Source of the DNA: an uncultured Pelagibacteraceae bacterium
Lineage (GTDB): Bacteria > Pseudomonadota > Alphaproteobacteria > Pelagibacterales > Pelagibacteraceae
Direction: 5' to 3'
Length of the DNA stretch: 52,011 nt
Assembly: GCA_902522955.1 (NCBI GenBank)
Contig: CABYXR010000005.1
Span: forward strand, 1-52,011
The position numbers and the translations under genes are program-made. Below are positions 41,059-49,846 of this stretch, in pieces (the stretch's first letter is position 1; every line of letters begins with the position of its first letter). Below the pieces are notes generated by a model. That model made no database searches. It was not told the DNA's origin and saw only the letters and a list, made by a program, of their open reading frames with translations.

Positions 41059-43052
41059 TTAGATAACGAATAATCTCTAAGTTTTTTTTGAATAGTGGTC
41101 ACTATTTTTTCCACTGACAAGTTCAGATGTTCATATACTTTTTTGTATGGAGCACTTTCACCGAATCTATTAATACCTAGAGATATGCCTCTACTACCTA
41201 AATATTTTTTCCAAGAAGAAACATCCCCAGCCTCAAGAGTAACAATTAAAGACTCTTTGTCTATAATGTTATTTTTAAAATCATCTGATTGTTTATCAAA
41301 AAGTTCTTGGCAAGGCATAGAAACTACTTTTGATTCAATACTATACTTCTTTAATTCACTTTGTACTTCTAAAGCTAATTCGACTTCTGATCCAGAGGCA
41401 ACTAGTGTTAATTTGTTATTATGTGAAGTTATTTTAACTATGTATGCACCATTTAAACATTTATTAATATTTGATAATTCTGGATTGATATAGGGTAATT
41501 TTTGTCTTGATAGTGCGATTGCACTTGGAGTATTTTTACTATTTAAAGCTATTTCCCAACACTCAAGAGTTTCATTAATATCTGCTGGACGAAACACATT
41601 TAGATTTGGAATAGCCCTTAACCCATTTAATTGTTCTACTGGTTGATGAGTTGGACCATCTTCTCCAAGACCAATAGAGTCGTGAGAAAAAATATAAATT
41701 ACTTTTAAACCCATTAATGCGGCTAGTCTTATAGATGGCTTGCAATAATCTGAAAAAATCAAAAAGGTTCCACCAAAAGGAATTAGTCCGCTGTATAATG
41801 CTAAGCCATTCATAACAGCAGCCATTCCATGCTCTCTAACACCATAATGAATATAATTTCCATTAAAATTTTTTGGGCTAATAACTTTTGAATTACTTGT
41901 TTTTGTATTGTTTGATCCACTTAAGTCTGCGGAACCACCAATTAATTGAGGTAAAATACTTGAAACACTCTCTATCACAGCCGAAGAACATTGTCTTGTT
42001 GCCATACTTGGCTTTGATTCAAAATATTTTATTTTTTCTTTTTTAATTAAATCTTTTAAATCTTTTAAATTTGGCTCTACGTATGTATTTTTTAACTCTG
42101 ATTTTATTCTAGAATCTTTTTTATTTAATGCTGTTAGCCATTTTTTTTCTAGCTCAACTCCTTTTTCACCAATCTTTCTCCAAGCATTTAAAATATTTTC
42201 AGGCGTTTCAAACGGCCTACTGTTCCATTTAAGTTTTTTTCGTACTAAAGCTATTTCGTCTTCTCCTAAAGGAGATCCGTGTGATGAAGCTTTTCCTGAT
42301 TTATTTGGAGACCCAAACCCAATTACAGTTTTACAAGATATTAAAGTAGGTTTATTAGTTTTAGAAGCTTTTGTTATTGCTTTAGAAATTTCTTTTTCTC
42401 TATGACCGTTAATTTCTAAAAAATTCCATCCATATCCTTCAAATCTTTTTTTATAATTATCAGATACACTTAAGGAAGTGGATCCATCAATAGAAATTTT
42501 ATTGTTATCAAATAATACAACTAAATTTCTTAATTGCAGATGTCCTGCTAAACTCATTGCTTCATGACTAATTCCTTCCATTAGATCACCGTCACTTGCG
42601 ATTACATAGGTTTTATTATTTATTAAAGTAGATCCAAATTTTTTTCTTAATATTTCTTCAGCGATAGCCATTCCCACAGCGTTCCCTAGACCTTGACCCA
42701 AAGGGCCAGTCGTAGTCTCAATACCCGATCCCTTTTTATACTCAGGATGACCTGCACAAATTGAATTTAATTGTCTAAAATTTTTCAAGTCATCAATTGA
42801 AATACTTTTATAACCTGTGAGATGAAGCAAAGAATAAAGCAACATTGAACCATGCCCCGCCGATAGAATAAACCTATCTCTGTTTATCCAATCAGGATTA
42901 TTAGGATTAAACCTCAGGTGGTATTTAAATAAAACTGTAGCTACATCCGCCATGCCCATAGGCATACCTGGATGACCAGAATTTGCTTTTTGCACAGCAT
43001 CAATTGATAAAAATCTTATTGCGTTTGATAATTGATTAAATTTTACGTTCAC
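41055..43052 (-). CDS. tkt: Transketolase
   Basis: A 665-residue thiamine-diphosphate enzyme of the pentose-phosphate pathway. Motifs are ANSGHPGMPMGMADVATVLF, SAGHGSMLLYSLLHLTG, TTGPLGQGLGNAVGMAIAEE, ASDGDLMEGISHEA with the ThDP GDG region, HDSIGLGEDGPTHQPVEQL and ALSRQKLP. The length is typical. The predicted start is GTG at 43052. It is the first gene of the long minus-strand run and is divergent from the DUF4164-like gene; the 59-base gap between them is AT-rich and holds no clear promoter I can support. Confidence 0.97.
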   Translation of the reverse strand: MNVKFNQLSNAIRFLSIDAVQKANSGHPGMPMGMADVATVLFKYHLRFNPNNPDWINRDRFILSAGHGSMLLYSLLHLTGYKSISIDDLKNFRQLNSICAGHPEYKKGSGIETTTGPLGQGLGNAVGMAIAEEILRKKFGSTLINNKTYVIASDGDLMEGISHEAMSLAGHLQLRNLVVLFDNNKISIDGSTSLSVSDNYKKRFEGYGWNFLEINGHREKEISKAITKASKTNKPTLISCKTVIGFGSPNKSGKASSHGSPLGEDEIALVRKKLKWNSRPFETPENILNAWRKIGEKGVELEKKWLTALNKKDSRIKSELKNTYVEPNLKDLKDLIKKEKIKYFESKPSMATRQCSSAVIESVSSILPQLIGGSADLSGSNNTKTSNSKVISPKNFNGNYIHYGVREHGMAAVMNGLALYSGLIPFGGTFLIFSDYCKPSIRLAALMGLKVIYIFSHDSIGLGEDGPTHQPVEQLNGLRAIPNLNVFRPADINETLECWEIALNSKNTPSAIALSRQKLPYINPELSNINKCLNGAYIVKITSHNNKLTLVASGSEVELALEVQSELKKYSIESKVVSMPCQELFDKQSDDFKNNIIDKESLIVTLEAGDVSSWKKYLGSRGISLGINRFGESAPYKKVYEHLNLSVEKIVTTIQKKLRDYSLSK

Positions 43053-43111
43053 TATTAAATTACCTATATAGACTTAAACTAAGTATATCAATAATATGAT
43101 ATAAAAAACAT

Positions 43112-43435
43112 ATGAGTATTTTAGAAAAAAAAGAAAAAAATCTAAATGAGCTATTAGATAAATTGAATATTTTGACTTCGACTTATTCACATTCTAATTA
43201 CAAATCTGAAAAAATTGAAACTGAGAAAAATGAATTAATCCGAAAAAAATCTGAAATTGAAAAAAGAAACCAAGAATTAATGCGAGAACATAAATACTTA
43301 AAAGGCAAAATCACTCAACTTCAAGAAGAGGTTAATAAACGCTCATTTATGGAAGAGAAATTTAATCAAGATATTGAAGAGTTAAGTCAAGAAACAGAGA
43401 ACTTAGTAAGCGAAATAGAAAAATGGCAAACGTAA
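43112..43435 (+). CDS. DUF4164-like coiled-coil protein
   Basis: The 107-residue protein is almost entirely predicted coiled coil: heptad-like Leu/Ile spacing through KIETEKNELIRKKSEIEKRNQEL and LKGKITQLQEEVNKR. In alphaproteobacteria a small coiled-coil gene (DUF4164) precedes zapA, which is the arrangement here, with a 13-base overlap. The function is unknown; a role with ZapA at the division ring is an inference from neighbourhood. Confidence 0.65.
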   Translation: MSILEKKEKNLNELLDKLNILTSTYSHSNYKSEKIETEKNELIRKKSEIEKRNQELMREHKYLKGKITQLQEEVNKRSFMEEKFNQDIEELSQETENLVSEIEKWQT

Positions 43436-43869
43436 ATATAAAGTTTAATAATAAAGACTACCTTTTGTCTTGTGACGATGGTCAAGAAGAGGCTTTAAAA
43501 ACTTTAACTTCTTATTTAGATAAGAAATATAAAGAATTAAAAGATAAATTAGGAAATATTGGTGAAAACAAATTATTGCTTATCACAACTATACAATTAA
43601 TAGATGAATATTTTGACTTAAAAAGAAGAATTACTCAACAAAAAAAAAAGTTAGACATTTTAGCTTCTAAATTCCAAGAATTAAAAAATTTGGCTATAAG
43701 ATATAAAGATAGCAAAGACAAGGAAATTGCTGATTTAAATAATGAATTAGAAAAATTTAAGCAGACAATTGAAGAAAGCAATACTCTTTACGAGTCAATG
43801 CTTGATAAAACCACAAAATCTCTTGAAAAAATACTTTCAAACACTGAAACAATTTCTAAAATTCAGTAA
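43423..43869 (+). CDS. zapA: Cell division protein ZapA
   Basis: The 148-residue protein begins MANVNIKFNNKDYLLSCDDG and continues with EEALKTLTSYLDKKYKELK, matching the ZapA globular head, followed by a long coiled coil with LLLITTIQLIDEYFDLKRR. ZapA cross-links FtsZ filaments at the septum. It is longer than E. coli ZapA (109 residues), mostly by an extended coil. It is followed directly (no gap) by the 5-FCL gene, leaving no space for the 6S RNA often found at this junction. Confidence 0.85.
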   Translation: MANVNIKFNNKDYLLSCDDGQEEALKTLTSYLDKKYKELKDKLGNIGENKLLLITTIQLIDEYFDLKRRITQQKKKLDILASKFQELKNLAIRYKDSKDKEIADLNNELEKFKQTIEESNTLYESMLDKTTKSLEKILSNTETISKIQ

Positions 43870-44424
43870 ATGCAAAACAAAGAGCGATTAAGAAAAAAAT
43901 ATTCTTTAATTCGCAGAAAGAAATATTTTGATGTTAATCCAAGTTTTTTTAAACCGTTATTAAAACTGATCAAACAAAGATTTAAAAAAAAAAATATTAC
44001 TCTTTCATTGTACTATCCCGCCTCTTATGAAGTAAATGTAATTAAATTACTTGATATTGTTAATATTAAAAAAATTAGAACTATTTTGCCTGTGATTGGT
44101 ACTCGGAATTCTATGTATTTTTATAAATGGCAAAAGGGAGATGTATTATATGTCAATAAATATGGAATGTTAGAGCCAAATTCAAATACGAGAAAAATCA
44201 TTCCAAATGTTATGTTAGTTCCGTTACTTGCTTATGATAACCAAAAAAATAGATTAGGTTATGGGGGTGGTTATTATGATAGATTTTTAAATAGATATCT
44301 CAAATCAAATAAAGATATTATTTCAATAGGTGTCGCTTTCTCGTTTCAAAAACACAATAAAGTTCCAACTTCTATCAACGATGTAAAATTAAATCATATT
44401 TTAAATGAAAAAGGTTTTATTTAA
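43870..44424 (+). CDS. 5-formyltetrahydrofolate cyclo-ligase
   Basis: A 184-residue folate enzyme that converts 5-formyl-THF to methenyl-THF with ATP. It has the N-terminal basic segment (KERLRKKYSLIRRKKYF), LSLYYPASYEVN, RTILPVIGTRNSMYFYKW and the signature VPLLAYDNQKNRLGYGGGYYDRFL. The gene starts at the base after the zapA stop and its stop overlaps the next ATG by one base. In bacteria it is often linked to zapA. Confidence 0.92.
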   Translation: MQNKERLRKKYSLIRRKKYFDVNPSFFKPLLKLIKQRFKKKNITLSLYYPASYEVNVIKLLDIVNIKKIRTILPVIGTRNSMYFYKWQKGDVLYVNKYGMLEPNSNTRKIIPNVMLVPLLAYDNQKNRLGYGGGYYDRFLNRYLKSNKDIISIGVAFSFQKHNKVPTSINDVKLNHILNEKGFI

Positions 44425-45230
44425 TGAAAATACTAATTCTAGGTGATATAATGGGAATTTCTGGCAGGAAAGCACTAGATAAAAGTTTACATAAGATTAT
44501 AGAAAAAAATAAAATAGATTTTACAGTTATAAATGGAGAAAATGCAGCTGATGATGGTAAAGGTATTACTAGCCCGATAGCCGATGAACTCTATTCCAAG
44601 GGTGTCGATGTCATTACTTCTGGCAATCATATTTGGGATAAACAAGAAACTGTTGACTATATTAATAAAGAGAAAAGGCTTTTAAGGCCAGCAAATCTTG
44701 CTGAAGGTTCTCCGGGAAATGGTTATGGAATTTTTATTACAAAAAATAAAAAATATAAAATTGGTGTCATAAATTTAATGGGAAACGTTTTCATGCGAAA
44801 GACTGAAGATGTTTTTAAAGCTGCGAAAAAAATTAAAGAAAAGATTAAACTAAAAAAAAATGTTGATTTTATTGTGGTTGATTTTCACGGAGAAATTACA
44901 AGTGAAAAAATGGCGATGGGACACTTTTTTGACGGATCGTCTACAGTAGTTGTTGGAACTCATACTCATGTACCTACAGCTGATACAAGGATATTAGAAA
45001 AAGGAACAGGATATCAAACTGACATAGGCATGTGTGGAGATTATAATTCTGTAATTGGAATGAATAAAGAAAATTCTTTAAAAAAATTTTTAAAAGACAA
45101 ATCTGCTACTGATCATTTTCCTGCTGAGGGAGAGGGAACTTTATCTGGCATTATAATAGAGGCAAATCCTAAAACAGGTTTAACAAAAAAAATTTCTAGA
45201 TTAATAGATGGTGGCATTCTAATTAATTAA
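44424..45230 (+). CDS. YmdB-like metallophosphoesterase (TIGR00282 family)
   Basis: A 268-residue calcineurin-like phosphoesterase with MKILILGDIMGISGRKAL, INGENAADDGKGITSPIADEL, ITSGNHIWDKQE, IVVDFHGEITSEKMAMGHFFDG and GTHTHVPTADTRILEKGTGYQTDIGMCG. All metal-ligand motifs (GD, GEN, GNH, DFHGE, GTHTH) are present. Homologues are reported as cyclic-nucleotide or RNA-active phosphoesterases. The role in SAR11 is unknown. It is directly upstream of yebC. Confidence 0.9.
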   Translation: MKILILGDIMGISGRKALDKSLHKIIEKNKIDFTVINGENAADDGKGITSPIADELYSKGVDVITSGNHIWDKQETVDYINKEKRLLRPANLAEGSPGNGYGIFITKNKKYKIGVINLMGNVFMRKTEDVFKAAKKIKEKIKLKKNVDFIVVDFHGEITSEKMAMGHFFDGSSTVVVGTHTHVPTADTRILEKGTGYQTDIGMCGDYNSVIGMNKENSLKKFLKDKSATDHFPAEGEGTLSGIIIEANPKTGLTKKISRLIDGGILIN

Positions 45231-45232
45231 AT

Positions 45233-45958
45233 ATGGCAGGACACTCACACTGGGCTGGAATTAAGCATAAAAAAGGTAGAGCAGATAAAGAAAGATCAAA
45301 AATTTTTTCTAAGTTATCAAGAGAAATTACTGTAGCTGCAAAATTAGGTGATAAAAATCCGGACATGAATCCAAGATTAAGAACAGCTATACAAGCTGCC
45401 AAACAAGCTAATATGCCCAAAGACAATATCGCCCGAGCGATAAGTAAATCCGAATTAACCGGAGATAAAAATTATGAAAATTTAAGGTACGAAGGGTTTG
45501 GCCCATTTAATGCAGCTTTGATAATTGAGACATTGACGGATAACAAAAATAGATCTGCATCTAGTTTAAGAACAATATTAAATAAGAACAACGGTAGACT
45601 GGGTGAAACTGGATCAACTAAACATTTATTTACTAATTGTGGTGTTATTCATGTAAATAATAAAAAAGTCAAAGAAGATAAGATTTTTGAATTAGCAATA
45701 AATTCAGGTGCAAAAGACTGTACAAATCTAGAAAATTACTATGAAATAATTTCTGAAAAAGAGGATTTTTATAAAGTTAAAAGTGAATTAGAAAAGAAAT
45801 TAAATAAACTAGAATACTCTGGTATAGAATGGAGACCACTGAGTCGTATAAGTTTAGATAAAGAGCAAAGTAAAAAAATTTATGAGCTTTTGTTAGCTTT
45901 GGAAGAGTTAGATGATGTTCAAGATGTTTATATAAACATTAATTTAAAAAATATTTGA
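45233..45958 (+). CDS. yebC: YebC/PmpR-family protein
   Basis: A 241-residue protein starting MAGHSHWAGIKHKKGRADK, the YebC signature, with LSREITVAAKLG, NMPKDNIARAISK and YEGFGPFNAALIIETLTDNKNR. The family is a transcription factor in some bacteria, and recent work links it to ribosomes stalled at proline runs. The gene is two bases from the phosphoesterase and its end touches the ruvC-like gene. Confidence 0.95.
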   Translation: MAGHSHWAGIKHKKGRADKERSKIFSKLSREITVAAKLGDKNPDMNPRLRTAIQAAKQANMPKDNIARAISKSELTGDKNYENLRYEGFGPFNAALIIETLTDNKNRSASSLRTILNKNNGRLGETGSTKHLFTNCGVIHVNNKKVKEDKIFELAINSGAKDCTNLENYYEIISEKEDFYKVKSELEKKLNKLEYSGIEWRPLSRISLDKEQSKKIYELLLALEELDDVQDVYININLKNI

Positions 45959-45960
45959 TA

Positions 45961-46449
45961 ATGAAAATAATTGGAATAGATCCGGGATTAAGTGGAGCAA
46001 TTGCTGTTCTCAAAAATAATAAGGTGTTAAATATTTTTGAGATACCCGTGATGTCTGAAGGAAAAAAAAACAAAAGACAACTCAATAGCGCCCAATTAGT
46101 AAAACTATTAAAAGACAATATCAAAAATGGTGAAGAAGTATCTGTAGTAGTAGAGCAGGTCAATGCAATGCCAGGACAAGGCGTTACTAGCATGTTTAAT
46201 TTTGGACAAACTTTTGGAGCAATTAAAGGCATTTGCGCTGCTTTGGGGCTACCTATTTTTTTTGTTAGACCTTCAAAATGGAAAAAACATTTTGAATTGA
46301 TCAATTCATCGAAAGACTCAAGCAGAACTAAGGCAATAGAAATGTACCCTTTGTTGTCCGCTGAATTATCGAAAAAAAAAGACGTAAATAAATCAGATGC
46401 TATACTTATAGCAAGATTTTATAGCGACACTCGATTAAACGATAATTAA
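45961..46449 (+). CDS. RuvC-like Holliday-junction resolvase, phage-type
   Basis: The 162-residue protein (start ATG 45961; a TTG at 45955 would add two residues) is an RNase H-fold nuclease. It has KIIGIDPGLSGAIAVL with the first acidic residue, VVVEQVNAMPGQGVTSMFNFGQ (Glu), and VNKSDAILIARF (Asp) near the end. The AMPGQGV...FNFGQTFG and SKWKKHF stretches are those I associate with phage-type RuvC relatives, not the canonical enzyme with IDPGSRVTGYG. It sits where alphaproteobacteria have ruvC-ruvA-ruvB, but ruvA, ruvB and ybgC are absent and tolQ follows after 69 bases. Resolution of recombination junctions is the likely role. Confidence 0.75.
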   Translation: MKIIGIDPGLSGAIAVLKNNKVLNIFEIPVMSEGKKNKRQLNSAQLVKLLKDNIKNGEEVSVVVEQVNAMPGQGVTSMFNFGQTFGAIKGICAALGLPIFFVRPSKWKKHFELINSSKDSSRTKAIEMYPLLSAELSKKKDVNKSDAILIARFYSDTRLNDN

Positions 46450-46518
46450 ATGATTTTTTTATATTTTTATATTTAAAAGCGCCAAATTCATGACACATTC
46501 TAAAAGTAATCAACTTGC

Positions 46519-47199
46519 ATGGAACAAGAAATTGCATCTCAAATTGTGGGCTTAGGCGGAAGTACAGACTTCTCCTTATTTAAATTATTTTTAAGAGCAG
46601 ACTTTGTTGTCAAATTTGTTATTATTTTATTAATTGCTAGTTCTATTTTTTCATGGGCTTTAATTTTTGATAAAGTTAAGTTATTTAAAAGAATTAATCT
46701 TTCAACTGAAGATTTTGAAAAAAAATTTTGGAAAGCAAAATCAGCTGAAAATTTTAATAATAATCTTCCAGCAAATACAAAAGATCCAGCAACTATTATT
46801 TTTAAAACAGCGATGAACGAAGTTATGAAAACCAAAAGGCAATCTTCAGCGGTACAAGCTGCTAGAGTGGAGAGAATATTAGAAATAGCTACTGATGTAG
46901 AAATTAAAAAAATTGAAAAGAATTTTACTTTTTTAGCCACAATAGGATCAACAGCTCCATTCATAGGATTGTTCGGAACTGTCTGGGGAATAATGAATTC
47001 TTTTCAATCTATAGCTATTTCACGGAATACAAGTTTAGCAATTGTTGCTCCTGGAATAGCAGAAGCATTGTTCGCTACAGCATTAGGTTTATTGGCTGCT
47101 ATACCAGCCGTTGTTGCTTATAATAAATTTAATAGTGACTCTAAAAGATATATCTCAAAAATAGATAATTTTTCCAAAAGATTTTTATCAATTATATAA
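46519..47199 (+). CDS. tolQ: TolQ (Tol-Pal proton channel subunit)
   Basis: A 226-residue inner-membrane protein of the ExbB/TolQ family with three helices: VVKFVIILLIASSIFSWALIFDKV, then FLATIGSTAPFIGLFGTVWGIMNSF and APGIAEALFATALGLLAAIPAVVAY. TolQR uses the proton gradient to energise TolA, pulling the outer membrane in at division. The gene begins a complete tolQ-tolR-tolA-tolB-pal-cpoB series. The 69-base gap upstream is AT-rich and probably carries the promoter, but no clear box can be fixed. Confidence 0.95.
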   Translation: MEQEIASQIVGLGGSTDFSLFKLFLRADFVVKFVIILLIASSIFSWALIFDKVKLFKRINLSTEDFEKKFWKAKSAENFNNNLPANTKDPATIIFKTAMNEVMKTKRQSSAVQAARVERILEIATDVEIKKIEKNFTFLATIGSTAPFIGLFGTVWGIMNSFQSIAISRNTSLAIVAPGIAEALFATALGLLAAIPAVVAYNKFNSDSKRYISKIDNFSKRFLSII

Positions 47200-47201
47200 A
47201 A

Positions 47202-47615
47202 ATGGCTTTTAAATTTAATCGCTCAACAAATGAACCAATGAGTGAAATTAATGTAACTCCATTCGTTGATGTAATGCTAGTATTACTTATTATTTTTATG
47301 GTAACAGCTCCACTACTAACTGTTGGTGTGCAAGTTGACTTACCCGAGTCTGCAGCGGATTCACTTCCAGACGATCAAGAACCATTAACAATTAGTATTA
47401 ATTCAAAAGGAGAAATTTTTATTCAAGAGCATAAGGTAAATTATCAAAAGATTGTTCCGAAACTTCTTGCAATTGCAAAAAACAGAACTGATACAAGAAT
47501 ATATGTAAGAGGAGATAAAACTATAAATTATGGAAGAGTTTTAGAAGTAATGGGCACTTTATCGGGTGCAGGTTTTTCAAAAGTTGCGCTTATATCTGAG
47601 CCTTATAAAAATTAG
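47202..47615 (+). CDS. tolR: TolR (Tol-Pal proton channel subunit)
   Basis: A 137-residue ExbD/TolR protein with SEINVTPFVDVMLVLLIIFMVTAPLL; the membrane aspartate in VDVMLVLLIIF is the proton-carrying residue. A periplasmic domain follows (QVDLPESAADSLP...ISINSKGEIFI, IYVRGDKTINYGRVLEVMGTL). Two bases separate it from tolQ. Confidence 0.95.
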   Translation: MAFKFNRSTNEPMSEINVTPFVDVMLVLLIIFMVTAPLLTVGVQVDLPESAADSLPDDQEPLTISINSKGEIFIQEHKVNYQKIVPKLLAIAKNRTDTRIYVRGDKTINYGRVLEVMGTLSGAGFSKVALISEPYKN

Positions 47616-47622
47616 ATGAAAA

Positions 47623-48429
47623 ATGACAAAAAGTTTATTCTATTCCATAATCTTCCACTCAGTAATGATAGTTTTGACTGCTTTAAGTTTACCATTTATG
47701 TTGAGAGAGCCAATTGATTTGCCTCCTATAGTTTCAGTGGAACTTATACAAATTTCAGATAAAACAAATATTCCTTTTGCTCCAAAGGCTCGAAAAATAA
47801 TAGAGGAAACAAAAAAAAAGGAGGATAGAGTAGTTTCCGAACAAGCTCCTCCTGCAGCAAAAGCCAAAGAAAAGCCTGACAGAATACCTTTACCGGATGA
47901 AAAAAAGGAAAAAAAACAAATAGTTAAAAAAAAACAAAATCCAGAGGAAGTAAAACCTGAGATTAGACAATCATCCGAGTTTGAAAAAAAAGAAATAATA
48001 GATACCAATCAAATTGCTGCTTTAATTGATAAAGCAAAAGAGGAAGAAGCGGTGAAAAAAGAAAAAAATGAAAAACTTACTCAAAGTAGTGTTAAAAATT
48101 CATTTGCGACAGGTTTAACATTATCCGAGGAAGATGCTTTAAGAGCTCAAATTTTTGGTTGTTGGAGCGTTCCCCTTGGTTTACCCTATGATGAAAATTT
48201 ATTAGTGAGAATAAAGCTTCAACTAAAAAAAGATGGTACTATTATGAAATCTGAGATTTTGGATCATCAAAGAATGAACAGACCAGGTCAAAAATTTTAT
48301 AAAGTTTTAGCTGAAAGTGCATTAAGAGCAGTAAGATTGTGTCAACCACTTAAGGTTCCACCAACAGGATATGAAAAATGGAAAAATATTCAATTAAATT
48401 TTAATCCAGCTGAGATGTTAAAAGGATAG
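47623..48429 (+). CDS. tolA: TolA-like envelope linker
   Basis: The 268-residue protein has one N-terminal membrane helix ([22 protein letters not shown]), a long Lys/Glu-rich charged region (residues about 50-165, probable extended helix) and a C-terminal domain ([39 protein letters not shown]) typical of TolA domain III in alphaproteobacteria, including two cysteines. It spans the periplasm from TolQR to Pal-TolB. It is shorter than E. coli TolA (421 residues). Confidence 0.88.
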   Translation: MTKSLFYSIIFHSVMIVLTALSLPFMLREPIDLPPIVSVELIQISDKTNIPFAPKARKIIEETKKKEDRVVSEQAPPAAKAKEKPDRIPLPDEKKEKKQIVKKKQNPEEVKPEIRQSSEFEKKEIIDTNQIAALIDKAKEEEAVKKEKNEKLTQSSVKNSFATGLTLSEEDALRAQIFGCWSVPLGLPYDENLLVRIKLQLKKDGTIMKSEILDHQRMNRPGQKFYKVLAESALRAVRLCQPLKVPPTGYEKWKNIQLNFNPAEMLKG

Positions 48430-48430
48430 T

Positions 48431-49768
48431 ATGAAAAAAATATTTCTAATAATAATTACCTATATTCTATCATTTAATCAACTAAATGCCTTAATAGAGA
48501 TAGATATTACAAGAGGTAATCTTGATCCTCTCCCAATAGCTGTTTCACCTTTGCATATAGATATTAAGTCAGAAAAATACAAAGATATAAAAATTGAGGA
48601 GTTGGGTTCAAATATTTCCTCAATAATTGAAAAGAATTTTAAGGGAACTGGTCTTTTTAACCCTCTTAAAAAAGAAGCTTTTGTGCAGAAACCAGATATA
48701 GCGCATCTAAAACCAAGATTTGAAGATTGGCGATTAATAAAAGCACAAGCCCTAGTTACTGGAAAAATATTAGTTAAAAATGAAAAGCTTAAAGTTGAAT
48801 TTAGACTTTGGGATTTGACCGCAGCAAAAGAAATGACGGCTCTGGCTTTTACAACTACACCTTCAAACTGGAGAAGAGTAGCTCATATAATATCTGATAA
48901 AATTTATGAACGTTTAACCGGAGAAGAAGGATATTTTGATACAAGAATCATTTATGTAGCAGAAAGTGGTCCAAAAGATCAAAGAGTAAAAAAGCTAGCT
49001 ATAATGGATCAGGATGGATCTAATACAAAGTATTTAACATTAGGAAACGAATTAGTACTTACCCCTAGATTTAATCCTACAAATCAAATGGTAACATACC
49101 TTTCATATTTTAGAAATATGCCTAGAGTGTATTTGCTAGATATCGAAACTGGCACACAAGAAGTTGTAGGCAATTTTCCTGGAATGACATTTGCTCCAAG
49201 ATTTTCTCCAGATGGAAAAAAAATAATAATGAGCTTTGCAGAAGACGGAAATTCAGATATTTACACTATGGATTTAGAAAATAGGATAGTCGAAAGAATT
49301 ACCAATCATTCATCTATTGATACTTCTCCTTCTTTTTCTCCCGATGGGAAATATATTGCTTTTAATTCTGACAGAAGCGGACTGCAGCAAATTTATGTAA
49401 TGAGAAGTGACGGCAGTGACGTAAGAAGAGTTACTTTTGGCAAAGGAATTTATGGAACACCTGTATGGTCTCCTAGAGGTGATTTAATCGCCTTTACAAA
49501 AGTAAGGAAAGGAAGATTTTACATTGGAGTTATGAGAACCGATGGATCCGGAGAGAGGTTGTTGACTGAAAATTATTACCAGGAAGCACCTTCTTGGTCT
49601 CCGAATGGAAGGGTTTTGGTTTTTTATAGAGAAACTAAAGCTGGATCTAAAGGTGAAGGGTTTTCTGCTACGTTATGGTCAATAGATATAACTGGCTATA
49701 ATGAAAGAAAACTATCTACAAAAACGGATGCTTCAGACCCATCTTGGTCTTCTTTATTATCAAAGTGA
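48431..49768 (+). CDS. tolB: TolB periplasmic beta-propeller
   Basis: A 445-residue secreted protein. A signal peptide ([20 protein letters not shown]) precedes the TolB N-terminal domain ([20 protein letters not shown]) and a beta-propeller built from repeated blades such as [56 protein letters not shown] and [16 protein letters not shown]. TolB shuttles between Pal and TolA. It follows tolA by one base. Confidence 0.95.
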   Translation: MKKIFLIIITYILSFNQLNALIEIDITRGNLDPLPIAVSPLHIDIKSEKYKDIKIEELGSNISSIIEKNFKGTGLFNPLKKEAFVQKPDIAHLKPRFEDWRLIKAQALVTGKILVKNEKLKVEFRLWDLTAAKEMTALAFTTTPSNWRRVAHIISDKIYERLTGEEGYFDTRIIYVAESGPKDQRVKKLAIMDQDGSNTKYLTLGNELVLTPRFNPTNQMVTYLSYFRNMPRVYLLDIETGTQEVVGNFPGMTFAPRFSPDGKKIIMSFAEDGNSDIYTMDLENRIVERITNHSSIDTSPSFSPDGKYIAFNSDRSGLQQIYVMRSDGSDVRRVTFGKGIYGTPVWSPRGDLIAFTKVRKGRFYIGVMRTDGSGERLLTENYYQEAPSWSPNGRVLVFYRETKAGSKGEGFSATLWSIDITGYNERKLSTKTDASDPSWSSLLSK

Positions 49769-49811
49769 GGGTATTTTTGATGTAATTAAAGCTTGAATAA
49801 TCTTAAATAAT

Positions 49812-49825
49812 TTGAAATATTTCAA
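49812..49825. repeat. Perfect palindrome in the pal leader
   Basis: TTGAAATATTTCAA reads identically on both strands. It lies 22 bases before the pal ATG, between tolB and pal, a gap of 78 bases. It could be an operator or chance in AT-rich DNA. Confidence 0.35.
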
Positions 49826-49846
49826 CAAATAAACCCAGGGGAAAAC

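Noticed and set aside
41095-41493. Plus-strand ORF of 132 codons over tkt.
   Set aside because: It is antisense to a highly conserved enzyme and resembles no family.
43053-43111. Divergent promoters between tkt and the DUF4164-like gene (TATGAT and others).
   Set aside because: Weak -35 matches and spacings of 15-16 bases in AT-rich DNA give no preference over chance.
43860-43880. 6S RNA between zapA and the 5-FCL gene, as in many proteobacteria.
   Set aside because: The two genes abut with no gap, so there is no room.
45955-45960. TTG start of the ruvC-like gene.
   Set aside because: ATG at 45961 gives the typical N-terminus directly before KIIGIDPG.
45939-46304. Minus-strand ORF of 121 codons over the ruvC-like gene.
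   Set aside because: It overlaps a gene with clear motifs and shows no domain of its own.
46450-46518. Promoter upstream of tolQ (ATGACA, TATATT).
   Set aside because: No -35/-10 pair with correct spacing could be fixed.
46539-46964. Minus-strand ORF of 141 codons over tolQ.
   Set aside because: It lies wholly inside tolQ, and the protein has no recognisable domain; it is a shadow frame.
47640-48008. Minus-strand ORF of 122 codons over tolA.
   Set aside because: It is produced by the Lys/Glu-rich coding bias of tolA; the encoded Ser/Phe-rich sequence is the expected antisense.
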